A program made the translations under genes and the position numbers. The notes beneath the pieces were generated by a model. It was given only the letters and a program-made list of their open reading frames with translations. It did no database searches and was not told the DNA's origin. From contig MNCI01005283.1 of the NCBI GenBank assembly GCA_015680685.1, positions 13,899-72,910 on the forward strand: a stretch of DNA of 59,012 nt, written 5' to 3'. Below are positions 1-12,083 of this stretch, piece after piece. The DNA is from Gnetum montanum (lineage: Eukaryota; Streptophyta; Gnetopsida; Gnetales; Gnetaceae). Each line of letters begins with the position of its first letter. The stretch's first letter is position 1.

Positions 1-1253
1 AAGGCTAAGTAACCTTAATACCATGTTCAAGACATCTACATATGATGTGTGAGCATTTGAGGGATGTATAGGTTCCATGGCCATCTTACCACACACAATG
101 ACACTTTATTATTGCATAAATGAAAACAATGCTACTATTTTCCATGATTGTCATTTTTCTACTAACACTTGCTATCATTTCCAAGTTCCTCACCACCGAA
201 GTCCTTGCTATTTTTGATGTCAATGATGCCAAACTCCTTAGAAATTGTAGGCACTTTTAGGTGCTTCACTACTACCACTGTAACATCATCCACTACCATG
301 TGCTCCCATCACCAGCACCATCAAAGAGAAAAAGGTAATCATAGTGAATGTTGGAACCCTAGGCAAACTTTCCAAAGCATAGATCCATTGATTGCAAGAA
401 CCAATTGCCATTCTTGAACCACAATAAACATCATTAGAGTAGTAGTGCTAGAGAAAAATTATTCCTACCATTGCTTCCTTTATTTGTTTTTGTAGATTTT
501 GTAATTCTTTGTTATGGTTCTTATTCGATATCATTATAATTTTTGTGATCATTTTGATTTCTTTGGCTTAATTTAGTAGTATGAGTAGGCTTAAACAAAG
601 TAACATTAAATGGTAAAGCTCATTGCAGTTGCAAGATTCCTCCCATTTCAATGTAGGTTTACGATCTTCCAATATTTCTGAAGATCTTTCTATTTTATCA
701 CACTAGGACCTAATAATAATCAATTAATGTTGTAGGGGTCTAGGGTGAGAATAATGTGCTTGAGCTTAGAAACCTCACGAATATAGAACTAGCAATTGTG
801 TTTTGTATGTATATCTCCCTTTTGTTTTTTTTTTTGTTTTTCCTTCAAGAAAGCAAACTGACACCCCTATAAATTAGTTCATTTGTTGTGATTGCCTCAT
901 TAAATTAAACTACATTTTTCATTGACTTTATGTAGCAGAATGCGATTGGAAAGTGATGAATGCATTCAACCTCTTCAAAAAACCCTTCATCAAGTGATTT
1001 TCCACAGTCTTGGGATCTTTGTTCAGCAAAATTTGGAGGAATACTACATTCTTCATGGAAATTTGATGAAGAACAATGGATTTGAATTACTATAGCTATA
1101 AATTCTAATTAACTATTGATTTTTCTTGGAGTGCTTACTTTAATTTTCTTGAATAAATCTCCTTCTCGCCTTTTTTGCATATTCTATTGTAAATAAAATC
1201 AAAGTTGTTGTTGCATTCCTCTTGTTCTTTTTGCATATCCTATGATTTATTTT
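1..1253. repeat. Duplicated block, first copy, left part
   Basis: This stretch matches 57390-58665 over its whole length with scattered substitutions and small indels. The two copies lie in direct orientation at the two ends of the window. The short reading frames in each copy differ from one another and carry no recognisable domain, so I do not call a gene. The similarity stops at TE-A and resumes at 11172, which makes the block the insertion target of that element. It could be an old segmental duplication or two copies of an uncharacterised dispersed repeat. Confidence 0.85.
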
Positions 1254-2094
1254 TGATGAGTCATGTTCTAACACACTTTGATATCAAATATCTGATATCA
1301 GAGCCTTGATATCAGAGCCCAAGATGTATTATCAGATATTCGATATCACAGGGTATATGCTGGCCTATAAATATAGCACTTAAGCTCATGATTTTCATAT
1401 TAGTTTTTGTCATAGTTAGCAAAGACCTTACAATTTGTTTTCTCTAGAGTTAGAATATTATCTAAGTGCCCATAGTAGGAGTCTGAGTATGTATGGATCT
1501 TTGTTTGAACATTGATGTACTTGAGCATAGCAATGTGATAGGAATAAACAGGAACCCTTTTATCATTCTTGCAACACTAAGAATAGATTAATGTTTCCTT
1601 GATGCATTTAATATTCATGCACTTCACTATAATGCACTTTAATTAAGCAATTAATTCCTAGTTGTTAATGAACACAAGCATGCCCACCTTGAGCATATGT
1701 GTAGCACTTGGTAACCCAGAAACACTCAACGTTTGGTAACTAGCAACGCTATATGTGTTCAAGATCTGTCCAGGAAAGTGGAAGAGGTACTTATCTTAGG
1801 CTAGCTAGGTAGTAGATGAATTAGATCTTAAATTACTTTACCTTTCATTCTTGTTGTAGGTGATTAAACTTATAAAATATAAGATGATAAAAATCACATG
1901 CCTCAGTTGCACTTAACCATATATTATACTTCACAAGTGGAACTAAGAGGACAATGAACATTCTCAATGTCCATTTCACTTTCTAGAGGAACTAGTGCAC
2001 TAGAGAACTATAGGTCCACAAAATTCAACCAGGTCATGTGTGAATGCCTTAGTGATTTGTATGGTTGGGTGTAGGAGTACCTTGTCACTCATCA
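1254..2094 (+). repeat. TE-A 5' LTR
   Basis: An 841-bp terminal repeat matching 10331-11166. It runs from TGATGAG to the CTCATCA that directly precedes the primer-binding site. The TATA box CTATAAATA lies at 1365-1373 and marks the end of U3. Confidence 0.93.
1280..1373 (+). promoter_or_regulatory. TE-A U3 promoter: four GATATC palindromes and a TATA box
   Basis: GATATC occurs at 1280-1285, 1294-1299, 1308-1313 and 1342-1347, followed by CTATAAATA at 1365-1373. The 3' LTR has four GATATC sites (10357, 10371, 10399, 10426) ahead of its TATA box at 10456-10464. Its sites are not all at equivalent positions. The U3 is short, about 110 bp, so these palindromes make up much of it. A role as factor-binding sites is inference. 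Confidence 0.6.
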
Positions 2095-2095
2095 T

Positions 2096-2113
2096 TGGCA
2101 TTGTTACCTAGGA
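2096..2113 (+). other. TE-A primer-binding site, tRNA-Asp-like
   Basis: The site begins TGGCATTGTTACC, one base after the LTR end. It resembles the complement of a plant tRNA-Asp 3' end used by Athila and Tat elements (TGGCGCCGTTGCC). The differences are C/T or G/A changes, several at CpG positions. Confidence 0.65.
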
Positions 2114-2229
2114 CCTTTTTGGTTGTTTCATGCACTATTTAGGATTTGGTGAAAATTATTCAAATCATTGAAATGAACCTTAGAGTCATATCACATTTTA
2201 AGATTACTACAACAATATTTATAAGCACA

Positions 2230-4600
2230 CTGCATTTTTATTCTCTAACATAAAATGTCTTCTTCTCACAAGAGCAATTCTTCACCCAATTCTAATGGAT
2301 TACATCTACTAGTGCCTCAACAATACTGAGTGTTATATGCTCATCTTGATGAGTATGTACCAAATTTCACCTTCATTCTACACCAAGATAAATAGCTATG
2401 GTGGTGTAACATGGAGGACAACATTGTGTTGCTGCTTGATTGATCCATTTCTACAATGCTCCAGCAAATGCTTATATGATGGGATCTCTAGGAACTTCAT
2501 GTTGAGTATGTTGTCCAAGATAGTGATGCTAGGGATTATCATCCCACCAAGGCACAACATCTCAAGGATCACCAGTTAGAATAACATTATGAATCTATGA
2601 AGGAAAAAAGATTTAATGATTCTCCATTCTTGCTATACCAAAAAGAGGATGGAGGAACCTTCTTTGGGGGTTTTCCATTTAGTGAAATTTCTCTCTTTGA
2701 CTTTAGTGAAAGAGGTCAAAACTAGAACTTGTAGTCCATGATTCACAATCTTGGTTCTAGTAAGAATGGATCCAATGACAAAGAGGGATCCAAAGAGGCA
2801 AGTCAAGGTAAAGGTGCAAACAAGAAGCAAGATCATGATCATGGTTGCGATCATTAAAGAGTTGGTAGCAGGCACTGTAATGGTGCTAGTCCTTCTTCCT
2901 CTTCACTATCATATTGTCTTCTTCTTCTAGATTTGATCATAATCGTAGGAGGCGTGATAGTGATGAAGGTGATCCAAAGGACTGAAATGATTGGAGGGAC
3001 TGTCGAGCATGGAAAAATCAAGGGCACAAGCATTCAAGAGAGATGCAATGCCATAAATGAAGGGGTAGTAGAGGGCATTGTAGTTACCAAAATTAAGGCC
3101 TCGATGAGCCTTTACTTATTACTTGAAGCATGCTAAACACTACAAAGGCAATACAAATCCAAACAAGACATGTAAAGGATAGTTGGATCAAAAGACTAGA
3201 TATGAACAATATCCCTAGGTTTGAAGGGGAATATAACTCATATCCATAGAGCCATCTCCAAGCTTTCCAAGATGCATGTGCCTTGCAAAACATAGAGAAT
3301 AAATGAAAAAATATTAAGTTGTTTCCACAAACACTCATTAAAGAAGTAGAGAACTAGTATCGGTCTTTAGAACTGAAATCTATTAGATGATGGAGTACAA
3401 TACTTGAATTGTTCAATGATAAACATCAAACATACTCTAGACTGTCCAACTTGAGAAGGTAGATCCAAGGATGGAAATAAGAAACACACAAACCCTTGGA
3501 TGCTACCATCGGTCAATACTACTCCTTAATGTAAAAATGTCATGGCCATGGTTATTCTCAACTAGATCAACTTCTTCACATTATAGATGGGCTTTGATTT
3601 GAAATGATGAGAATCCTTGAAATCTATGCCTAAGGACAACTATCAAAATTAAGCACCTATCAGATCCAAAGATTGATTAAGCAGGTATCTAAAGAGGAAG
3701 GTGAATTGAGAAAATGAGAAAGTGTAGAAGAACATAATCATGACCATTCCATTTACAAGAGGAAGGTTCAATTTTGTGATAGTGAGTAATAATCAACACT
3801 TGATGAGGTGGTAAATAGGAAATCCTTACAGCTTCAAAAATTTCAATCTAAAATTACAAACAAGGTTGATTAGTAATGGAACTCCATGGATAACAAATTT
3901 CAAGCTATCCTAAGAATTCCTAAAGAGTCGAAAGAACAAGGTAGTGATCATCAGCGTAGGAGGTGCAAGGAAGTTGAACATGCTTGTCAAAAAGATAAGG
4001 GCAAGATTGCTGCAATAGAAGAAGTTGTGGAAAGAAAATCAGATGATGATGATGGATGTGACATCTACCAATGTGAACATCTTAAGGAATGTTGCTCCAT
4101 AGTGTCACACTTACAAGGGTCTAGGATGTATGCTTTGAATCCATGACTAACACAAAGGCAGATATCTAGAAGATTAACTTATCCTCAAGGTAATTCTAGG
4201 AAGTTCTATTAGCAACAACAATATTATCTAAATAGAATTCCACTGCAACCATATGAGCAATATCAATGGTGGTAGCAACCATAGTCATGGGTGTTGGTAC
4301 CACCAAGGCAGCAATACCCTTACCAAAAACTTAATCCATATGGGTATTACGTTTAGCAACCCTTGTTTCCACGTGACTCCTCCAATCATGTTTCCACTTT
4401 CTAATATCACTACCACCCTTCTGATTATTAATGAACTCATTCTTCATAAGCAAGAAGGAATACCACCTTTTACCCTTATCCTCCTCCTATTCCTATACAC
4501 ATTCCTTCTTTAGTAGCATAGCTACCACCTTCTCCACCTATGCAGGGTGAACTCCTTGCTCAACTGCAACAACACAATGCTCTCGGGGCTATTAATCTAC
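2230..4600 (+). pseudogene. TE-A leader and gag remnant
   Basis: This region follows the primer site and precedes protease, where gag is expected. The clearest coding piece is 3886-4146. It has a lysine- and glutamate-rich run ending in an acidic cluster and a Cys-rich tail (AAIEEVVERKSDDDDGCDIY). The same passage occurs in TE-D at 36805-37062 (VAIIEEVVELETDNDSGCEI), which supports the assignment. The rest is broken by stops and frameshifts, and I cannot define a start codon. Confidence 0.65.
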
Positions 4601-4696
4601 ATCTAGATCATTAATCAAGTGGTTTAGATACTTGATCAAAGAAAAGACCTTTCTTCAAACCACGTAGTCCAACTAAGTTCTTAAATACACCTGCAG

Positions 4697-5197
4697 TTGA
4701 CAACCCTATTCCTCCATCTTCCTTTGTATCATAGGATCCATACTATGATGCTTACTTATGCTGTATTTGATTGGATTCATGTTGGAAACCTTCCCAGGAA
4801 GTTAGCAGATCCTGAGAGTCCTTTGATCTATTTGCCAATTGCTGAGAACAAACAATGCAAAGCTCTTCTTAAATTAGGTTCCAATGTCAACTTGATCTCT
4901 CATGAGATGTATACTGCATGGAACCTACCTTCTCTCAAGAGGAGCAATATTAAATCAGAATTGATAGACTAGTCCATTACTATTCCATTGGGACTGGTAG
5001 AAGACATTGTAACCATTGTCTGTGGGTGGTCTTATCTTGCTGATTTCCTAGTAATCAAAGTGGAGAACTGCAAAGGGGACTTCGCAATCATCATGGGAAG
5101 GGCATGGCTAAGCACTATTGATGCTATGATGGGCATTAGAGATCTTTTCCTAGAAATATCCAAAGAAAATGCATTTGGAAAGATTGAGAAGAAGTGA
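4697..5197 (+). pseudogene. TE-A aspartic protease remnant
   Basis: Retropepsin-like domain that would cleave the polyprotein. CKALLKLGSNVNLISHEMY corresponds to the Athila protease active site, normally D-L-G-[SA]-S-V-N. The catalytic Asp is replaced by Lys here. A downstream passage, GDFAIIMGRAWLSTIDA, matches TE-D at 35627-35809. An in-frame TAG near 4970 splits the two pieces. Non-functional. Confidence 0.8.
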
Positions 5198-5739
5198 GTT
5201 CAATGCATCGTGTACAGTAATATAGGATGCAATTGTGTGCAAAAACTCTCGGCAGTGAAACGAGCATCTATCTCTGCATGTAAGTAGTGTGCACCAAAAG
5301 CAAAGATTCAAAGGTGTTTGCACATAGTAGCCACAAAATAGGAGGGCACCCAATGATTGATTGCTAATTCTGAAAGCAACATACTTTGCATGGAACCAAC
5401 TAAAAGCTTGACATGTGCATATATCATAGGCATGGATGAACTAGAGCAAGTTCATTACCAACTCTCTAATGATGCAAATGATGATACCTATCAAGGAGAG
5501 TTGGAAATTCCTAAAAATTTTAAGTAAGAGCCCCTTGAACTAAAAACTCTACTAGCTGGCATGGAATATGTGTTCTTAAAAATTGGGAAGCTATTCATAA
5601 TCAATGCCAATCTTGCTCTACAATAAAAAATGATGCTATTGAATGTGGATGAAAAATGGTTAGCAACTTTTGCTTGGTCATATCCTGAACTCATAGGGAT
5701 TGATCTTAGGATATGCTAGCATTGCATCTACACTGATCT

Positions 5740-7010
5740 AGACATGAAGCCAAAGAGATAGCCATAGAGGCAATTGAATCCCAAACTAAAGTAGATCATC
5801 AAAGAGGAAATCAAATAACTCCTCAAGGTAGGGTTCATTTATCCCATTGTGGATAGTGAGTGGGTTAGTCCACTTGTTATTGTGCCCAAGAAAGGTGGTA
5901 AGTAATGAGTCTACATTAATTTTTAGCTATTGAATATGGCAACATTCAAGGATCATTTTTCATTGCCATTTGTTGATCAAATGTTAGACCTAATATTTTG
6001 GCATTGCTACTATAGTTTTCTAGATGGTTATAGTGGCTATAACCAAATCTAGATCGCATCTGAAGACCAAGCATAAACAACATTCACAAGTCCTTGGAGG
6101 GCTTTTGTAGATCGCAAGGTACCTTTTGGTCTATGCAATGCCCCTACTACCTTTCAATGCCTAGTCCTAAGCATTTTTCAAGAACAAATTGATAGTGGTG
6201 TGGAAGTATTCATGGATGACTTCTCCACTTATGGAGCTACCTATGAGCAAGCCTTCGACTACCTTGAGCAAGTACTAAAATGATGTGTTGAGATAAACCT
6301 TAGGATAAATTGGAAAAAGAGCCATCTAATGGTCTAGGAAGGCATTGTATTAGGGCAAAAAATATCACAAGCAAGAATTTAGGTTGACCACAAGACAATA
6401 AGGGTCATCCAAGGAATAACCTACAAACCAAAAACTATCAAAGATGTTTAGTCATTCCTTAGACATATTGGCTACTACTGACGATTCATAGAGAATTTCT
6501 CTAAAATTGCAAAAATGTTGGTAGAATTAACAAATAAAGATACTCCATTTGTCTAGACTGTAGAATGTGAACAAGCATTCCAAAAACTAAAAGAGAAACT
6601 TGTAGAAACTCCAATCCTACAAGCACCCGACTGGTCTAGATGATTTCATGTTATGATAGATGCATCAAATTATGTCTTGAGAGTTGTTCTTATGTAGATG
6701 AACAACAAGAAATGTCCATATTACATCCACCATGCTAGCTAAAGAATTTTTGGTGTACAACTAAACTACACCACCATAGAAAAAGGACTAATGGAAGTGG
6801 TGTTTTCTCTAGAAAAGTTCAAGCATTATGTGCTCGGATACAAGGTGTTTGTTCACATGGACCATAGCACCATCCACTTCCTAATGAACAAGCCAATAGT
6901 GAGCCCCTGTGTCATATGGTGGCTGGTCATCTTATAGGAATTTGATCTCACAATGGTAGATCAAAAGAACACTGAGAATGTGGTTGTTGATCACTTGTCT
7001 CGATTACGAT
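5740..7010 (+). pseudogene. TE-A reverse transcriptase and RNase H remnant
   Basis: Copying domain of a Ty3-type polyprotein. Visible in order are a fingers motif (SEWVSPLVIVPKKGG), a palm motif ending in GYSGYNQI, FGLCNAPTTFQ, and the catalytic box VFMDDFSTYG near 6210. The connection to RNase H includes the segment around 6640-6680 with DASNYVL. RNase H follows to about 7010 with HMDHSTIHFL. The FMDDF form of the Y-x-DD box is typical of Athila. Multiple in-frame TAG and TGA codons interrupt the frame, so the domain is dead although the catalytic Asp pair survives. Confidence 0.85.
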
Positions 7011-7199
7011 GGAATAACAAAGAGGAAGAAAACCCACTATTTGATATGTTTCCTGACAAACTCCTCTTTAGTGGGGCTATAACTGAACAATTGACCAATG
7101 AGCCTAAATGATATGATGACATTATTACCTATCTTCTTATCCAAGAGATGCCACAAAGGTTGGACCACTGGAAGAAACAATAGCTTCTTCACGAAGTAA

Positions 7200-8360
7200 A
7201 ACATTTCATGGAGATCAATAGACACCTCTACAAGGTGTGCACTCATGGCCTAGTTCATTGTCATTTCTCTAATGCTAATCAACTACACGTTCTTCAAGAT
7301 GCTCATGAAGGTCCTTGTGGAGGCCACTGTGCTGGGAGATGCACGTCCATTAAAATCTTGATGGCAAGGTACTATTGGCCAACAATTTTTAGGGACAATC
7401 ATCGATTGATCCACTCTTGTGAATGATGCTAATGAGATGGTGGAAGGACTGCTTGAATGGAGGGACCTCAACAATGAATTCAACCACTAGAACCCTTCGA
7501 CATTTGGGGCATTAACTTCATGGATCCCATCACACCCATGTCAAATGGAAAGGTGTACATCATAGTCGCTATTGACTATTTTATAAAATGGGTTGAAGCA
7601 ACAACTATCACCAACTATATATCTTTTACTACTGTTTGGTCTATATAACAAAATGTTATAAATAGGTTTGGTGTGCCATGTGCATTAATTTCTAATAATG
7701 AAACTCACTTTACAGGCACTACTTTTCATAAGCTCATGCAATGCCTAGGGATTGAACATAAATTCACAACACCCTACCATCCCCAAGCTAATGGTCAAGT
7801 TGAGGTTACCAATAGGGAAATCACAAGAATTCTAACAAGAACTATTTGCAAATATAGAAAAGACTAGAGCACAAAAATTAACGATGCCCTTTGGGCCTAT
7901 TGCTCAGCATGGAAACTTCCTATAGGCTACTCTCCCTATGAGCTTGTGTATGGAAAAGTACTAGTACTTTCTATTCAATCTAAGCTTCGTACAGTTTCAA
8001 CAGCTTGTGACCTCAACCTTGATGTGAGTCTAGCACAAAAAGAAAGATTGATGAATCTCAACTTGCTATATGAAAACTGATTGGTGGCCCTATCATCTAA
8101 CAAGTTGCACAAGGCCTACAACAAAAAGTGTCATGACCTTAAAATTAGGAAAGTTAAATTTCAGCCATGAGATAAGGTTCTCTACTAGAATCCCACACAT
8201 GTACCTCAACGAACTAAGTTCCAAAAATTGTGGAAAGGACCTTATATAATTTATGAAACTTTTCCTTTAGGGGCCATGTTGATCTACAAACTTGAAAGCC
8301 TAGATAAGATATAGATGGTCAACATACAACAAGTCAAACCTTTCCATGAGCATAAGCTAG
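7200..8360 (+). pseudogene. TE-A integrase remnant
   Basis: DDE integrase that would insert the cDNA. The zinc-binding part lies near 7290-7430 (HVLQDAHEGPCGGHCAG, YYWPTIF, HSCE). The core shows GINFMDP near 7510, where the first Asp has become Asn. LISNNETHF follows at about 7690, where the second Asp is Asn. YHPQANGQVE near 7780 retains the Glu. The C-terminal part reads through SPYELVYGK near 7940 and a GPYIIYETF-like tail. Stops interrupt it several times. Confidence 0.85.
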
Positions 8361-8369
8361 CAAATACAA

Positions 8370-9960
8370 CAAATGCCTCATCAGATGGACAACCACACTC
8401 AATATTTTGGATCTCCTCATTTCAACCCAATCATGGGAGAGATGGCCACCCATGTTAACTATATAAGTTACTCCTTAGGTTTTCATCATTTTTGTTTTAC
8501 ACATTTTTTTTGCAACTCTTTGTTTTACACATTCTTTACTTTTCATCTTCTTGTTTTCATGTTGTTAATCTTCTTCAATTTGTTATTTCTTGAACATTTT
8601 ATATTTTCTTTTATTCTAGTGTGATTTTCTAACTTTTTGTTAATAAGTGCTAGGCACAGTGGTAATTCGTTGCTTGATGATGGTATGTACTATTTTGTTA
8701 TTTGATTATTAGTGTCTAGATTCTAGCTTTGAATTTTGTTATTGATAACAAGAACATGGTTTCTTTCCATGCAATAGGCAGTGAGTCCACAACATCCACC
8801 CATCCACAAAATCTATGGTTTTCTTTGTTCTAGAAATGTGCAGTCCCTTTTTCATTAACAAACATATAACACATTTGTGACTTTGGTAGTTTCTAGAATT
8901 GAAAAGGATTTAAAGGTTTGAATAGGGTGTGACTTTAAGGGGATTTAGTATTCTTTGTGCTTTTCAAATTACTTGGGTGCATGTGTGTTTTCATGAATTT
9001 CTTATCATTCCATGTCAGCCAATAAAAGGAAGTTGAATAAGTCTTTGCATGGTGTGGTTCTCATAAAAAAATGATGAAAATTTAAAGCACATTCCTTAGA
9101 CAAGATAAATGGGCTACAAGCACTAGTTATGGGACTAAAAAGACATGTTACCCATGCCTAAAGGTCCCTCGAACCCTAAACCCTTCCTCACTTCATACTT
9201 CTCTTTTCTTCTCTAATAAGAAATGGTGGTTGTTTTGTGGGAGCACTCTTGTGTCTCAGGGGGTGGACTAGTCTTATAATGATGATGTGAAGTCCTTGAA
9301 TGTGGTTGGTTTTAGTCTAGACTAAGGATGGATCTTATCAAGTCATTTAGCCATAAAATTCACAAGGGACTTCATGTAACCTTAATAAAGAACTCCATTC
9401 CACACTCTCTCTCATCCATCTATGCTTTCCATGTTTGCCTCACTGCCAGTTTCATGTTCTTGTTCAATGTCCTAGTTTGGTGTGTCAAAATTCTTAGGTA
9501 GTTTCTTATGGTTGTTTTTACATAATCTTTCATAACCATTAATCATCCATGGAACCCACAGTCTCATTAGTTTGAAGTTATGCAAGGGCAATAAAAGGCT
9601 TGTGCCTACTTTGGGGAGGACCCAATTGCATATCTTTTGGCTAGGTTATTTAAGTTCTTTATCCTTAAACACTGTTACAATCAAATCCTTTTGTTTACTT
9701 CATCAATGACATCCAATTTTGCACATCTTCACAAAATTCTCTAGTGAACTTTCCTCTTTATTATTGTGAATTCTTAAACCCTCTTCAAATATTTCATCCT
9801 ATTTGAACTTTTTCAAATTTAATGGACTACTTGTCTATTATACCCTATTTGTTAGTCTTCCCACTAACACTCCTAAATGAATCAATCTACCATAATCATA
9901 ACCTAGCTGAGTGTAACCATTGATGAGATAAGGTACTTAACAACTATGTGTTACACATTG
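8370..9960 (+). other. TE-A post-pol region, first part
   Basis: About 1.6 kb between integrase and the conserved third-frame end. In Athila elements this position can hold an env-like frame. I see only short reading frames, including one at 8373-8624 that turns hydrophobic and Phe-rich, and cannot recognise a protein. Confidence 0.4.
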
Positions 9961-9989
9961 CATACTAATTTGCAATTTTGTTGTGATTG

Positions 9990-10310
9990 TAGTGGGAAGC
10001 ATGGACTAGAAGTGGAATTGTCTTCACCAAGGATGATGTGGAAGTACCCCACGATGAGGACCATTCATGATCATGGGATCTTCTCTCTCTTTCTCTAGCT
10101 GCTAAGAGGCATTGGATGTTAGTTTTATCAAGGGTGTTTACTTCTCTTATCATGAACACCCAATTTTGTAAAGATTGTAACTCCATACACTTGGGCACTC
10201 AGAGTCTGTCTATTCCATCTAAGTCAATTTGTATGTTAGTCAATAATCCCATACCTCCCCAATATTTTGTAAGAAACTTGTTCATCCTCTTTTTCACTTG
10301 AGGACAAGCT
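9990..10310 (+). pseudogene. TE-A third reading frame, C-terminal remnant
   Basis: Between pol and the 3' LTR a frame ends with LVNNPIPPQYFVRN, close to LVNNPILSQYFVKK in TE-D (30644-30898, - strand) at the matching place. Upstream residues also align, including an LSLS run. The two elements differ strongly elsewhere outside pol, so the shared segment suggests a translated ORF after integrase, the position of env-like genes in Athila. No signal peptide or membrane segment can be claimed from what remains. Confidence 0.5.
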
Positions 10311-10330
10311 TTGATTTAGTTGTAGAAGTA

Positions 10331-11166
10331 TGATGAGTTGTGTTTTGACATACTCTGATATCATATATTTGATATCAAAGCCTCAATAATGGATACTTGA
10401 TATCTAAGCTTAGGATACATTATCAGATATCCAATATCGCAAGCTATATGCCAACCTATAAATATAACGCTTGGGCTCATAATTTTCATACTAGTTTGTC
10501 ATAGTTAGCAAAGCTCTTGTGGTTTGTTTTCTCTAGAGTTAGAATATTTTCCAGAGTGCCCGCAACAGGAATTTGAGTGTGTATGGATCTTTGTTCAAAC
10601 ACTAATGTACTTAAGCACATCAGTGTGATGGGAATAAACATGAACCCTTTTTATCATCCTTGTGGCATTAAGAATAGATTAATGTTTTCTTGATGCATTC
10701 AATATTCATGCACTTCAATTAAGTAATTAATTTTTAGTTGTTAATGAACACAAGCATGACCACCTTGAGCATACATGTAGCACTAGGTAACCTAGAAATG
10801 CTTAAAGCATGGTAACCTAGCAGGGCTATATGTGTTTAGGATGTGTCCAAGAAACTAGGATGGGTACTTGTGTTAGGCTAGCTAGATAGTGGATGAATTA
10901 GATCTTAAATTACTATACCTTTCATTCGTGTTGTATAAACTTATAAAACACAAAATGATATAAATCACATGCCTTGATTGCACTTAACCATATAGTTGTA
11001 CTTCACAAGTGGAATTGAGAAGACAACGAATGTTCTCAATGCCCATTTCACTTCCTAGAGGAACTAGTGCACTAGAGAACTATAGGTCTACAGAATTCAA
11101 CCAGATTACACATGAATGCCTTAGTGATTCATATGGTTGGGCATAGGGGTACCTTGCTGCTCATCA
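10331..11166 (+). repeat. TE-A 3' LTR
   Basis: An 836-bp terminal repeat, TGATGAG to CTCATCA. It is preceded by a purine-leaning stretch, GTAGAAGTA at 10322-10330, in the place of the polypurine tract. The TATA box is at 10456-10464. Confidence 0.92.
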
Positions 11167-11171
11167 ATTTT

Positions 11172-11520
11172 CTCTATAACTAGAATCGATGTTGAAATAA
11201 TTGTTGTTAAAATGAGCAATTTATTTTGCTACTTTGTATTCTCTGCAATTGTAGTATCTTTTGAAGGTTTAAATGCTACCAAGCCATCTTGATAGTTCCT
11301 AGTGATTTTAAGAGTACAGTCTAAATTTTGATGTAGAAATTAAATACAACTTATGATATTATCAATTGGTTATTGCTCTCATTGTAGTCAATAATAAGAG
11401 AGACAATACTTTTAACAGACCTTCTTCTTTGGATAGCCTTGTTTTGATAATTATTTACATCTCTTATTATTTTCTTAACTGATAATTTGGGTAGAAGATA
11501 TTAATTTTAACATTGCCATA
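11172..11520. repeat. Duplicated block, first copy, right part
   Basis: Continues the block interrupted by TE-A. It matches 58676-59012 up to the end of the window, so the true extent of the duplication is unknown. Confidence 0.85.
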
Positions 11521-12083
11521 GTAGAAAAATTGGCATTATTTTGAATAATGGTCTATAATTTTACCTTTATCTTTGTATATATTATTTCTACACCAAAGAC
11601 CAAAAATAACCTAGTTAACCTTTATCTCATAGTGAAATTGCTAGGCATCACATTTGCCATGACCATGTAAATAGAAATTTACTACTCTTATTTAGCTTTC
11701 TTTCAGTCACTCACGATGAATTAATTTGGGCAAAATCAATTTTCTACATTATGTTTTCCATCAAATGGTTAAAATGTAACAACATTTCTTACACCCACTT
11801 GACGCACCCACCCCACCCTCTGCTCCACTCCCTCTCTTTGATGCTATATTTGTGAAACATAGAAATAGAAATCTTTTTTGAGAAAAACTTTCATCAAACT
11901 TAAGGTTTGATGAAATAAAAGCCTTAATCCTAATTAAAATTTAAAAACTATACAAAAAAAATCTCATACAACTATTTTGTAGGTGGGAAAAGAATAGTTA
12001 AAGTAACTCTTTTTAGGGATTCTCATATCATGAACCCTTTCATAAGTAATTTTAGTTGTGATGAATGCTCTTCTTTCTTCTTC
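11521..12083. other. Unassigned AT-rich stretch
   Basis: I see no gene, repeat or RNA in this stretch. It may continue the duplicated block, but the second copy is cut off by the window end. Confidence 0.4.

Larger units (their letters stand above)
1254..11166 (+). mobile_element. TE-A: Athila-like Ty3 LTR retrotransposon, degenerate
   Basis: A complete but dead LTR retrotransposon. It begins TGATGAG and ends CTCATCA, a perfect 7-bp terminal inverted repeat, and is flanked by ATTTT at 1249-1253 and 11167-11171. Domain order is LTR, primer-binding site, gag, protease, reverse transcriptase, RNase H, integrase, a roughly 2-kb post-pol region, LTR. The RT box FMDDF, the protease context and a tRNA-Asp-like primer site point to the Athila lineage. 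All frames carry many stops. Over a hand-aligned stretch of about 190 bp downstream of the TATA box the two LTRs differ at roughly one position in five to six, mostly transitions, so the insertion is old. The uninterrupted target survives at 57390-59012. Confidence 0.93.

Noticed and set aside
1280-1300. Circadian evening element in the TE-A U3 (AAATATCT)
   Set aside because: The match is one base short of the usual motif and expected by chance in such AT-rich DNA. The repeated GATATC pattern is the firmer observation.
5740-8360. Endogenous pararetrovirus
   Set aside because: LTRs, a primer site, a polypurine region and an integrase are present, so these are Ty3 elements, not caulimovirus-like sequences.
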